Position numbers and translations under genes: made by a program
Shown here: positions 44,908-52,723 of the stretch, one piece after another
Numbering within the stretch: the first letter of the stretch is position 1
Layout: each line of letters starts with the position of its first letter
Notes under the pieces: model-generated
Seen by the model: the letters and a program-made list of their open reading frames with translations, nothing else
What the model was told of the DNA's origin: nothing
Databases searched by the model: none
Source of the DNA: Devosia sp. FJ2-5-3
GTDB taxonomy: Bacteria > Pseudomonadota > Alphaproteobacteria > Rhizobiales > Devosiaceae
DNA: 64,000 nt
Direction: 5' to 3'
Assembly (NCBI RefSeq): GCF_029201545.1
Contig: NZ_CP104007.1
Location: 4,093,501-4,157,500, forward strand

Positions 44908-46650
44908 TCAGCGGTGCGGACGCACAATCTGCATCGTCGCACGCCCGGACCGCACGGGGTTCGGCACATGGCGGAAAGCGGTTTGCCCGCCAACGATGAA
45001 AATCTCCGTCAGCCCGTCGACACGACTTGCCTGCTCATCGGTCCGGGCGATGGCGGCATTGGTCTCGTCCACCAACGCCGCATTGCGCTGGGTCATTTCA
45101 TCCATCTGGCGCACTGCGATATTCACCTCCGCAATGGAGGCGGCCTGATCGCTATTGGCGCGCGCAATGTCTTCCATCAATTGCGCATTCTTTCCAATCT
45201 GGGCGACCATGCTGTCGAGCTGGGCCGTCGCCGAAGAGACAAGGCCCTGTCCGAGCGACACGGCCTCGCCCGATTTTTCGATCAGGCTTTTGACTTCCCG
45301 GGACGCTTCCGCCGCGGACCCCGCCAGCCGGCGCACTTCCAGCGCGACGACGGCAAAGCCCTTGCCCGCATCCCCGGCGCGAGCCGCCTCTACCGAGGCA
45401 TTGAGCGCAAGCAAATTGGTCTGGAAGGCAATGTCGTCGATCAGTTTGATGACGGTCTTGATCTGCGCGGACCGCGCCGTAATCTGTTCCATCGCCAGAT
45501 TGGCGTTTCCGATCTCCTGCCCGGTCTCCGCGGCGCCCTCATAGACAGCGCGTGCGTTGATGCGCCCCATTTCGGCGCGTTGCGCATTGGCGCGCACCGT
45601 CTGCGACAATTGCTCGACCACCGACCCGACTTCCTCGAGCGCGGCAGCCTGCCGGCTCGTGCGCTCTGCCAGATCGCTGGCACCCGAGAGAATTTTTGCC
45701 GTTGCCGAGCGCAAGGCCCCCGTCGTTTCGCGCAGCTGCACGACGATATTGCTGAACCGGGCGGCCGTTCTGTTGAACGCGAGACGCACCTCGTCCAATT
45801 CCTCGGGAAATCTCTGCTCGATAGTGTGGCTCAGATCGCCCTTCGCCAGCAGATCGAGCGCGCGGCTGAGAGTGTTGACCGCCTGCTTGCGGGCGGTGAT
45901 ATCGGTCGCATATTTGACCACCTTGTAGGGCCTGCCACTGGCATCGAAGATGGGATTGTAGGAGGCCTGGATCCAGACCTCCTGGCCCCCCTTGCCGATC
46001 CGCAGATATTCCCCGGACCAGAACTCACCATTGCCGAGCTTGCGCCAGAACTCCTGATAGCCCGGGCCTGTGAGATCGTCGGGATGGACGAAGATACGGT
46101 GATGCTGCCCCTCGATCTCGTCGAGGCGATAGCCGAGGGCGGTGCAAAAATTCTCGTTCGCCGTGATGATCTGCCCGTCGAGGGTAAATTCGATAACCGC
46201 CTGGGACCGCGAAATTGCCGCCAGCTGTCCCTTGGCATCGATGGCCTGGCGGTGGCGTTCGGTGATGTCGCTGGCCACTTTGACAATGGAATGGACCTTC
46301 CCGTCGGGCCCGGTCAGCGGATTGTACGAGGCTTCGATCCACGCTTCAGCGCCGCCTTTCTGGATTCGCTTGAAGCTGCCGCTCTGAAATGTCCCGCCCG
46401 CCAGTTTCGACCAGAAGGCCGCATAGTCGGCAGAGGCCCCATAGTCGGCATCGAGAAACATCGAGTGGTGGCGCCCGACGATTTCTGACAGCTGGTAGCC
46501 CATGATCGAGAGGAAGTTGGAATTGGCATCCTTGATCGTGCCATCCGGTGCGAATTCGATGAAGGCCTGCGACCGGCTCAACGCCGCCGATAGTTCGATG
46601 GCCTTCGCGCCCTTGCTTTCCCTATTCCAGCGAAAAAAATCAAAGCCCAT
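44908..46650 (-). CDS. Soluble PAS-PAS methyl-accepting chemotaxis protein
   Basis: A 580-residue chemoreceptor without transmembrane segments. Two PAS domains (about 25-130 and 150-255; FIEFAPDGTIKDANSNFL and VIEFTLDGQIITANENF) precede a HAMP-like linker (LLAKGDLSHTI) and a signalling domain with hairpin tip IAFQTNLLALNASVEAARAG. The tip binds CheA/CheW. Twin PAS domains suggest redox or oxygen sensing (aerotaxis-like); cofactor unknown. It converges on the diguanylate cyclase gene with 29 bp between stops. Confidence 0.9.
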   Translation of the reverse strand: MGFDFFRWNRESKGAKAIELSAALSRSQAFIEFAPDGTIKDANSNFLSIMGYQLSEIVGRHHSMFLDADYGASADYAAFWSKLAGGTFQSGSFKRIQKGGAEAWIEASYNPLTGPDGKVHSIVKVASDITERHRQAIDAKGQLAAISRSQAVIEFTLDGQIITANENFCTALGYRLDEIEGQHHRIFVHPDDLTGPGYQEFWRKLGNGEFWSGEYLRIGKGGQEVWIQASYNPIFDASGRPYKVVKYATDITARKQAVNTLSRALDLLAKGDLSHTIEQRFPEELDEVRLAFNRTAARFSNIVVQLRETTGALRSATAKILSGASDLAERTSRQAAALEEVGSVVEQLSQTVRANAQRAEMGRINARAVYEGAAETGQEIGNANLAMEQITARSAQIKTVIKLIDDIAFQTNLLALNASVEAARAGDAGKGFAVVALEVRRLAGSAAEASREVKSLIEKSGEAVSLGQGLVSSATAQLDSMVAQIGKNAQLMEDIARANSDQAASIAEVNIAVRQMDEMTQRNAALVDETNAAIARTDEQASRVDGLTEIFIVGGQTAFRHVPNPVRSGRATMQIVRPHR

Positions 46651-46985
46651 TAAATCTGCGTCCTAATTTGCCAGGCACCTGAACTGCTCTCGGAGCCGAT
46701 GACAGGCCGTATTCGCCCGTCGCCAGGAAAAGGCAGCAGGCCGCGTGCATGGGGTGGGGAGATATTTCGCTGGATATACGTGCTCGCCGAGCGCGCAGAT
46801 CGAAATCGATCTCATCATCGCGAACAGATAGCTAACACTTCGTCACCGGGCCAAGGATGGGCGAGCTTCGGCACCGCGCGGGCCATATTGCCCGCTCCAT
46901 CAAAACTCTCGCCTTGCCCACCCGTCCCATATGAAACCTTTGCCCCCTCGTCCGGCTTTAACTGGACAGTGCAAGGAGTTTTGCC
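46651..46985. other. 335-bp gap upstream of the chemoreceptor
   Basis: No convincing gene. It contains a perfect palindrome AGATCGA-AA-TCGATCT at 46797-46812, 147 bp upstream of the chemoreceptor ATG, and should hold promoters for both divergent genes. Confidence 0.4.
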
Positions 46986-47225
46986 ATGACCTTTCCAGCA
47001 GATCCCGCGCAACGGCAGCCCAAGGGCGATCACAATCGTCGCCTCGCCCTTGGTCTGGAGCCGGAGGCTTTGGCCGCCGAGGCGGGAATAAGTGTCGAAG
47101 ACCTGCGCAAATATGAGCGGACGGGGCCGGATGAAGATTTCGACCTCGACGTGGCCCAGCGCGTCGGCGCCGCCCTCGAACGCATCGAGGCCAATCCACC
47201 ACCGACCCAGTCCGTCATCACCTGA
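46986..47225 (+). CDS. Small Xre-like helix-turn-helix protein
   Basis: A 79-residue protein. LAAEAGISVEDLRKYERTG looks like the turn and recognition helix of a Cro/Xre-type domain, followed by an acidic stretch DEDFDLDVAQRVG. CAAGGAG precedes the ATG. Short for a repressor, so it may be a partial-domain DNA-binding protein. Function unknown. Confidence 0.6.
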   Translation: MTFPADPAQRQPKGDHNRRLALGLEPEALAAEAGISVEDLRKYERTGPDEDFDLDVAQRVGAALERIEANPPPTQSVIT

Positions 47226-47329
47226 AGCCCCTTCGGGCATGATCCTTGGCTCCGCCTTCCCCAAGACATCGCGGCAGGCGGGGCCGATTTGCGTGCGGCC
47301 GGCCTGCGGGTGGCCATGGAGGGCGAAAA

Positions 47330-48034
47330 ATGGACCAGGGCGTGACGGAACTCGATTGGCAGCGCCTGCTGATCGGCGACGATTCTTCGGTGATCTACCT
47401 CGAAATTTTTGTCCGCACCCTCATCATCTATGGTTATACGCTGGTGCTGCTGCGCTGGCTCGGCGGGCGCGCCATCGGCCAATTGTCCACTGTGGAATTC
47501 CTCCTCGTCATCGCCCTGGGGTCGGCGGTGGGCGACGCCATGTTCTATCCCGAAGTTCCCCTTCTCCATGCCATGGCGGTGGTGACCCTGGTCGTGCTGG
47601 CCAATAAGGGGCTGGACATGGCCATGGCGCGCAACCGGGGCATCGAGCGGGCCATTGACGGGGTGCCCAAGGAGGCGGTTCGCGAGGGGATAATCCTCAG
47701 CCATTTCCTCGATGGCAAGGCGCTGACCACCAGCGAACTGGCCCAGCAATTGCGCCAGCACGGCATTGAGCATCTGGGACAGGTCGAACATGCCTATGTC
47801 GAAACGGACGGCGTCCTGACCGTGTTCAAGAGTGCGCCCCATGCCCGACCCGGCCTTCCCATCGTGCCGCCCTGGGAGATCGAGCGACCCCTCATCGTCT
47901 CCGCAATGGCGGAAGGCGGAGAGAGTTTGGCCTGCATGCGGTGCGGCTGTCTCGTCACCCGCCCCCACAGGGCGCCCTGCCCCAATTGCGGGCACGATCA
48001 ATGGACCCTCGCCCGCGCTGGCGCCTTATCCTGA
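47330..48034 (+). CDS. DUF421 (YetF-like) membrane protein with zinc-ribbon tail
   Basis: A 234-residue protein with three N-terminal helices, the DUF421 core (RWLGGRAIGQLSTVEFLLVIALGSAVGD) given here as RWLGGRAIGQLS and VIALGSAVGD, and a cytoplasmic domain. The C-terminal 35 residues add CMRCGC and CPNCG, a four-cysteine zinc ribbon that most YetF proteins lack. A hairpin AGCCCG/CGGGCT with TTT at 48081-48101 may end its transcript. Function of the family is unclear. Confidence 0.82.
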   Translation: MDQGVTELDWQRLLIGDDSSVIYLEIFVRTLIIYGYTLVLLRWLGGRAIGQLSTVEFLLVIALGSAVGDAMFYPEVPLLHAMAVVTLVVLANKGLDMAMARNRGIERAIDGVPKEAVREGIILSHFLDGKALTTSELAQQLRQHGIEHLGQVEHAYVETDGVLTVFKSAPHARPGLPIVPPWEIERPLIVSAMAEGGESLACMRCGCLVTRPHRAPCPNCGHDQWTLARAGALS

Positions 48035-48311
48035 CCGGTCGGGTTATTTTGAACACGACCGGGCGAAATCAGGGCCAAATAGCCCGTAAAACCGGGCTTT
48101 CGGCCGTAAAACCACGCGAGCCTTGACTTGGCCGTATTTGAGGTAGAGTATAGCGATATACGTTTTCTGCCCCTGTTGGCGACCTGATCTGACCGAGTTT
48201 GTCGGTTACTTAGCTTTCCTCCCGATTTGCGAACGTTTTAGGCTCCAGTCGCATGTGCGGCGGAGAAACTGCTCGTTTGCATTCACTCGAGCGAAACGCT
48301 GAGAAGCTATT
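48035..48311 (+). promoter_or_regulatory. Promoter region and long leader of the cold-shock gene
   Basis: A 277-bp gene-free region. A weak hairpin near 48081-48098 probably ends the DUF421 transcript. TTGACT at 48123-48128 with an AT-rich GTATAGCGATATA stretch about 20 bp on is a candidate promoter, which would give a leader of roughly 150 nt. Long structured leaders are usual for cspA genes, where they act as cold sensors. Confidence 0.5.
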
Positions 48312-48518
48312 ATGATCAACGGCACCGTCAAGTTCTACAATTCCACCAAGGGCTTTGGCTTTATCTCCCCCGATGACGGCGGCAAGGATGCATTCGTGCA
48401 TGTTTCTGCGCTCGAGCGCGGCGGGATTTCGGATCTGGCTGATGGCCAGAAGGTTTCCTACGACCTTGAAAAGGGTCGCGATGGTCGCGAATCCGCGATC
48501 AATCTGCAGGCAGCCTAA
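48312..48518 (+). CDS. Cold-shock protein (CspA family)
   Basis: A 68-residue OB-fold RNA chaperone. The RNP1 and RNP2 motifs appear as KGFGFISPD and DAFVHVS. It opens a run of three plus-strand genes. A perfect 9-bp hairpin GCGGGGACC/GGTCCCCGC lies 12 bp after the stop without a T-run, suggesting partial termination or processing. Confidence 0.95.
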   Translation: MINGTVKFYNSTKGFGFISPDDGGKDAFVHVSALERGGISDLADGQKVSYDLEKGRDGRESAINLQAA

Positions 48519-48529
48519 TTCGTCTCTTC

Positions 48530-48550
48530 GCGGGGACCCAAGGTCCCCGC
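48530..48550 (+). terminator. Hairpin between csp and the next gene
   Basis: A perfect 9-bp stem GCGGGGACC with CAA loop. No T-run follows (next bases are CCCCC), so it may stabilise the csp mRNA end or attenuate read-through rather than fully terminate. Confidence 0.55.
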
Positions 48551-48569
48551 CCCCAAACGGGAGCATTTC

Positions 48570-48824
48570 GTGTTGCATCGCTACAAAGTCGGCCAGATCC
48601 TGGAACTCCGCTCTGCCCCACGGCACAGCAACCGGCCAGCCGGTACTTGCGAAGTGATCAATTGCCTCCCACATGAGTCTGGCCCGGTTCTCTACCGGGT
48701 CAAATCCTGGAACGAGCGGATCGAGCGGGTGGTCGAAGAAGTCGACCTGACCCCGAGCGAAACCAGCAAAAGCGCTTCCAGCGAAACCGAACGCGTTTTC
48801 GACATCGCCATTTCCAAGAAATAG
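48570..48824 (+). CDS. Conserved small protein of unknown function
   Basis: An 84-residue protein starting at GTG with GGGAG upstream. LHRYKVGQILELRS and LYRVKSWNERIERVVEE resemble small KOW/SH3-like proteins common next to csp genes in the order. The C-terminal 25 residues are Ser/Glu-rich. Probably co-transcribed with csp. No activity known to me. Confidence 0.65.
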   Translation: MLHRYKVGQILELRSAPRHSNRPAGTCEVINCLPHESGPVLYRVKSWNERIERVVEEVDLTPSETSKSASSETERVFDIAISKK

Positions 48825-48833
48825 CGCTGTCGG

Positions 48834-49030
48834 GGCTGCCTGAGGCAGCCAAACCAGTTTCCGCCCCCAAATCCATGCGCTTCGAGCGCAGGCGGGCGGA
48901 TCAACCGGCGCCCACTCGTCATGAGCCTGTCAAAAATGACGCTTACGAGTTGGGGACGCCGCAAGGGTGCCTGAACGGCACCACCAACCGCCAGCGCCAA
49001 AGGCGCTGAGACAAGACCGGCTCAAGCCGG
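48834..49030 (+). ncRNA. Array of hairpins in the leader of the third cold-shock-locus gene
   Basis: Six helices can be drawn: GGCTGCC/GGCAGCC (48834-48850); CCGCCC/GGGCGG closing TGCGCT-TCG-AGCGCA (48861-48899); ACTCGT/ACGAGT enclosing GTCAT/ATGAC (48914-48950); GGTGCC/GGCACC (48966-48982); CAGCGCC-AAA-GGCGCTG (48992-49008); CCGGC-TCAA-GCCGG (49017-49030). Nearly the whole 222-nt gap is paired. It is either a structured 5' leader of the 74-residue gene at 49047 or a separate small RNA. No known riboswitch class was recognised. Confidence 0.6.
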
Positions 49031-49046
49031 CAGAAAGACTGAAAAC

Positions 49047-49271
49047 ATGAACACTCAAATGCTTCACGCGCCGGGAGAACTTTTCCTCGGCAGCGACGCC
49101 GCCACCGCCATTGCGCAGGGCTCGCGTCATTTTCGCCGTGCCGACAAGGCTGTGCGCTTTGCCATGGAACATGCCGCGCCGGTCAGCCTGCGCGGCGCCA
49201 TGCTCAAGATCGGCAACCGCACGCTCGGCCCGTCCGAAATCCGCTCGCTGCATCGCCAGCTGAGCCTGTAG
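49047..49271 (+). CDS. Conserved small basic protein of unknown function
   Basis: A 74-residue protein (MNTQMLHAPGELFLG..., then SRHFRRADKAVRFAMEH and LGPSEIRSLHRQLSL). Arg/His-rich helices suggest nucleic-acid or ribosome binding. It sits behind the hairpin array, in the place where S. meliloti has a small unnamed reading frame between cspA and rpsU. The start has only a weak ribosome-binding site, fitting control by the leader structure. Confidence 0.65.
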   Translation: MNTQMLHAPGELFLGSDAATAIAQGSRHFRRADKAVRFAMEHAAPVSLRGAMLKIGNRTLGPSEIRSLHRQLSL

Positions 49272-49481
49272 TCCATAAAACTATGCTGAAGAGCGGGGTC
49301 CCTTATCGTCCAATCCGGGCGGTGAGGGGCCCCGCGCCCGTTTGGGCCGTCGCTGCGGCCGTCCCGGCCCACATGGCGAGGGTCTTTGCTGGGCAAAGTC
49401 TCGGCGCATGGGGCGGTACAATAGCAATCGGGCCGTTCCCTGTTGCCAGGGTTCGGCCAGTACAATCGCTTGGCGAAAGGC

Positions 49482-49745
49482 TTATTGCGGGCGCGGAGAA
49501 GAACCGGGGCGCGGGGCGCGGGCCGGTGCCTTCGGCGCTGCGATCAGGCCTTCACGGATAGCCTGCTTGCGTGCTGCCTTGCGGGCGCGACGAACGGCTT
49601 CAGCCTTTTCGCGCACGCGAGCCTCGGAGGGCTTTTCGAAGTACTTACGGAGCTTCATCTCCCGGAACACGCCTTCGCGCTGAAGACGCTTCTTGAGCAC
49701 GCGGAGCGCCTGCTCGACATTGTTGTCGCGAACTTGAACCTGCAA
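49482..49745 (-). CDS. rpsU: 30S ribosomal protein S21
   Basis: An 87-residue S21. The conserved N-terminus [20 protein letters not shown] fixes the start at a TTG codon (49745) with AGGAAAA upstream; no ATG or GTG fits. The C-terminus extends in an Ala/Arg/Pro tail. It faces the cold-shock genes, whereas in S. meliloti rpsU is the last gene of the cspA operon. The 210 bp between it and the 74-residue gene shows no gene. Confidence 0.94.
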   Translation of the reverse strand: MQVQVRDNNVEQALRVLKKRLQREGVFREMKLRKYFEKPSEARVREKAEAVRRARKAARKQAIREGLIAAPKAPARAPRPGSSPRPQ

Positions 49746-49950
49746 GAATTTTCCTAACGTTGTGGCCGCCTCACCTCGCGGCAGACGGAGCCGATCCTCT
49801 GATCGTGGCACCTCGTTATCAGCAGAGGCGTCTCTCGCCAACCCGCCTTAGCAAAAATGGTTGCGTTCCGGGCCTCCGAGGCCCAAGATTCTTCCTATCC
49901 GGGCCGGAGCTGACTAGACAGGCAGCAAGATCGTCAGCGGAAAACTGCCC

Positions 49951-50424
49951 ATGGTTGCCATTTTCATCGATGCCGATGCCTGTCCCGTCAAGGATGAGGC
50001 CCTGCGCGTGGCCGAGCGACACGGCCTCGTCATCACCTATGTCGCCAATTTCGGACTGCGCCCTTCGCGCGATCCCATGGTGCGCATGGTCATGGTGCCT
50101 CAGGGCGCCGACGCCGCCGATGACTGGATCGTCGAGCATGCCGAGACCGGCGACATCGTGGTCACGTCCGATATTCCGCTGGCGAGCCGCACGCTCGAAA
50201 AAGGCGCTGCCGCCATTGGCCCCACCGGCAAGCTCTTTACCCGCGAGAGCATCGGCATGGCCCTGGCCATGCGCGAGTTGAACCAGCATTTGCGCGAGAC
50301 CGGCGAGAGCCGGGGCTTTAATGCCGGCTTCACGGCAAGGGACCGCTCCAACTTCCTCCAGCATTTCGATGCCCTGGTCCAGCGCGCCAAGCGCGATGCG
50401 CAGAATCGCCAAGCCGGCAATTGA
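49951..50424 (+). CDS. YaiI/YqxD family (DUF188) PIN-like protein
   Basis: A 157-residue protein with FIDADACPVKDEALRVAERH at the N-terminus, VVTSDIPLASRTLEKGA in the middle and the FTARDRSNFLQHFD motif near the end. These acidic positions match the PIN-like nuclease fold of UPF0178. Full length. Activity untested. Confidence 0.9.
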   Translation: MVAIFIDADACPVKDEALRVAERHGLVITYVANFGLRPSRDPMVRMVMVPQGADAADDWIVEHAETGDIVVTSDIPLASRTLEKGAAAIGPTGKLFTRESIGMALAMRELNQHLRETGESRGFNAGFTARDRSNFLQHFDALVQRAKRDAQNRQAGN

Positions 50425-50542
50425 CGCCTCGAATGCAAGACGGCACGGTCGGCGTAACCACGGGTTCGCTTGCTCCAGCATGGTCCCGCTGGCGAAAAAC
50501 CAAAAAAGGGGGCCGGTCCATGAGGCCGGTGGGGGAAAGAGC

Positions 50543-51289
50543 ATGAACCAGATCGATCTTGCCGGCCGCATTGCCGTCGTTACCGGCGGGGCGCGGGGCA
50601 TCGGCTTTGCCATTGCGCGGCGGCTCCTCGCGTCAGGTGCCAGGGTGAGCCTTTGGGACATGAACGGGGATCTGCTCGCGCAAGCCTGTGCCGAGCTCGG
50701 CGCCGGCGCCGAGGGGATCGCGGTCAATGTCACCGATTATGACGCCATTGCCGCCGCCGTCGCCGATGTCGAGGCCAGGCATGGCAGTCTCGATATTCTG
50801 GTCAATTCAGCCGGGATCGCCGGCAAGAACGCCCCGCTCGATGAATATGAAATCGCCGAATGGCACCGGGTCATCGATATCGACCTCAATGGCACATTCT
50901 ACGTCAACCGCGCCGTGCTGCCGGGCATGAAGGCGCGCAATTACGGGCGCATCGTCAATATCGCCTCGATTGCTGCCAAGGAGGGCAATCCCAATGCCGC
51001 TGCCTATGCGGCGGCCAAGGCGGGCGTCGTCGGCATGACCAAGGCGGTCGGCAAGGAATGCGCCAGATTCGACATCGCCATCAACGCCATCACCCCGGCC
51101 ACCGCCAAGACGCGCATCCTCGACGAGCTCAAGCCCGAATTCATCGACTATATGCTCAGCCGCATCCCCCGCGGCCGTTTCCTCGAAGTGGAGGAGGCCG
51201 CCAATATGGTGGCCTGGCTGGTCTCGGCCGAAAACAGTTTTACCACAGCCTCGGTCTTCGACCTCTCGGGTGGCCGCGCCACCTATTGA
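50543..51289 (+). CDS. Short-chain dehydrogenase/reductase
   Basis: A 248-residue classical SDR: NAD loop TGGARGIGFAIA at residues 15-26, NSAGIAG, catalytic Ser in VNIASIAAKEG and YxxxK as YAAAKAG near residue 155. An Asp in SLWDMNGD after strand 2 suggests NAD over NADP. It resembles 3-oxoacyl reductase and sugar dehydrogenase branches; substrate not decidable. AAAGAG precedes the ATG; a strong terminator follows. Confidence 0.88.
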   Translation: MNQIDLAGRIAVVTGGARGIGFAIARRLLASGARVSLWDMNGDLLAQACAELGAGAEGIAVNVTDYDAIAAAVADVEARHGSLDILVNSAGIAGKNAPLDEYEIAEWHRVIDIDLNGTFYVNRAVLPGMKARNYGRIVNIASIAAKEGNPNAAAYAAAKAGVVGMTKAVGKECARFDIAINAITPATAKTRILDELKPEFIDYMLSRIPRGRFLEVEEAANMVAWLVSAENSFTTASVFDLSGGRATY

Positions 51290-51310
51290 GGCCGGCCAGT
51301 CGGAAAAGCA

Positions 51311-51338
51311 AAACCCCGGTGTCGCCACCGGGGTTTTT
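51311..51338 (+). terminator. Intrinsic terminator of the SDR gene
   Basis: An 11-bp perfect stem AAACCCCGGTG with TCGC tetraloop and a TTTTT tail, 22 bp after the stop. Its inner 20 bases are identical, in sense orientation, to the rpsP terminator. Confidence 0.9.
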
Positions 51339-51351
51339 CGTTTTATGGGTC

Positions 51352-51416
51352 AACCCGCCATTCGCGCATGGCGCTCATGGCCTTGCCGCCTCAAATCGCT
51401 CCACTGGAGCGATTTG
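51352..51416. repeat. Palindromic repeat C, second copy
   Basis: One direct unit (CCGCCATTCGCGCATGG...CTCATGGCC) followed by a 25-base hairpin at 51392-51416 with arms CAAATCGCTCCA and TGGAGCGATTTG. Compared with the copy at 19.6 kb the six inner base pairs are the same and the six outer pairs differ but still pair. Confidence 0.75.
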
Positions 51417-51431
51417 CCCTTCGGGACGACG

Positions 51432-52532
51432 TCAAGCCTTGAGCTTGGCGAGGATGGCCGCGCCCATTTCGGCGGTGCCCACGACCTTGCGGTTATCCTG
51501 GGCAATGTCGGCGCAGCGCAGGCCGTCGGCGAGAACGGCGGCGATTGCGCCCTCCACCTTGTCGGCCATTTCGATCATGCCGAAGGAATAGCGCAGCGCC
51601 ATGGCATAGGACGCGATCATGGCGATCGGGTTGGCAATGCCCTTGCCGGCAATATCCGGAGCCGAACCGTGCACGGGTTCATACATGGCCTTGCGCTTGC
51701 CGGTCACGGGATCGGGCGCACCCAGCGCAGCGGAGGGCAGCATGCCCAACGAGCCGGTCAGCATGGCGGCAACGTCGGACAGAATGTCGCCGAAGAGATT
51801 GTCGGTGACGATGACGTCGAACTGTTTTGGATTGCGCACGAGCTGCATGGCGCAATTGTCGGCCAGGATGTGGTTGAAGGCGACGTCCGAATAATCCTTG
51901 GCGACAGTGCGGACGACTTCGTCCCACAGTACGCCGGACTTCATGACGTTCTTCTTGTCGGCCGAGTGGATCTTGTTGCCGCGGGTGCGGGCGAGATCGA
52001 AGGCAACGCGGGCAATGCGGTCGATTTCATAGGTCTCGTAGACCTGGGTATCGACGCCGCGCTTCTGGCCATTGCCGAGATCGGTGATTTCCTTGGGCTC
52101 GCCGAAATAGACGCCGCCGGTCAGCTCGCGCACGATGAGGATATCGAGGCCTTCGACCAACTCGCGCTTGAGAGCGGAAGCATCGGCCAGCGCCGGATAG
52201 CAGATGGCGGGGCGCAAATTGGCGAAAAGCCCGAGATCCTTGCGGAGGCGCAAGAGGGCGGCTTCCGGACGCTTGTCATAGGGGACATTGTCCCACTTCG
52301 GACCGCCGACAGCGCCAAAGATCACGGCGTCGGCCTTCATGGCCTTGGCCATGTCGTCTTCGGAAATGGCTTCGCCATGGGCATCATAGGCGCAACCACC
52401 GGCCAGGCCACTCTCGGTGGCGAAATCGGTCAGGCCTTCGGCGTTTGACCATTGGATGATCTTTTCGACCTCGACCATGATTTCAGTGCCGATGCCGTCG
52501 CCGGGCAGAAGGAAGAGGGAATTGGTGGCCAT
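51432..52532 (-). CDS. leuB: 3-isopropylmalate dehydrogenase
   Basis: A 366-residue decarboxylating dehydrogenase of leucine synthesis. [12 protein letters not shown] at the N-terminus, the substrate loop [32 protein letters not shown] and the NAD motif [14 protein letters not shown] are complete. ATG at 52532 ([13 protein letters not shown]) is the conserved start. Confidence 0.97.
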   Translation of the reverse strand: MATNSLFLLPGDGIGTEIMVEVEKIIQWSNAEGLTDFATESGLAGGCAYDAHGEAISEDDMAKAMKADAVIFGAVGGPKWDNVPYDKRPEAALLRLRKDLGLFANLRPAICYPALADASALKRELVEGLDILIVRELTGGVYFGEPKEITDLGNGQKRGVDTQVYETYEIDRIARVAFDLARTRGNKIHSADKKNVMKSGVLWDEVVRTVAKDYSDVAFNHILADNCAMQLVRNPKQFDVIVTDNLFGDILSDVAAMLTGSLGMLPSAALGAPDPVTGKRKAMYEPVHGSAPDIAGKGIANPIAMIASYAMALRYSFGMIEMADKVEGAIAAVLADGLRCADIAQDNRKVVGTAEMGAAILAKLKA

Positions 52533-52723
52533 TTTGGGGGAAAGCTCCTCGCCGTACTGGTGGTTACGCCTGTTGGCGGCAGATAGCGTCATTTTTCGCC
52601 TTCGCGCAAGGCAGGCCGCGCATTCGCGACAATCAAAGACAGATTTTGCGCGCGCCGTTCAGCACTTCTTCACGGTGTTCGGCTTGTGTGGCGTCGAGAC
52701 ACGTATTTAGGGGGACTAAACAA

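Noticed and set aside
48570..49271. Small genes of the cold-shock locus as toxin-antitoxin pair
   Set aside because: No toxin or antitoxin motifs; position behind csp and the long structured leader fit a cold-shock accessory role better.
49272..49481. 92-codon plus-strand frame antisense to rpsU
   Set aside because: Starts in the gap but overlaps rpsU antisense, has biased Ala/Pro/Gly/Arg composition and no ribosome-binding site.
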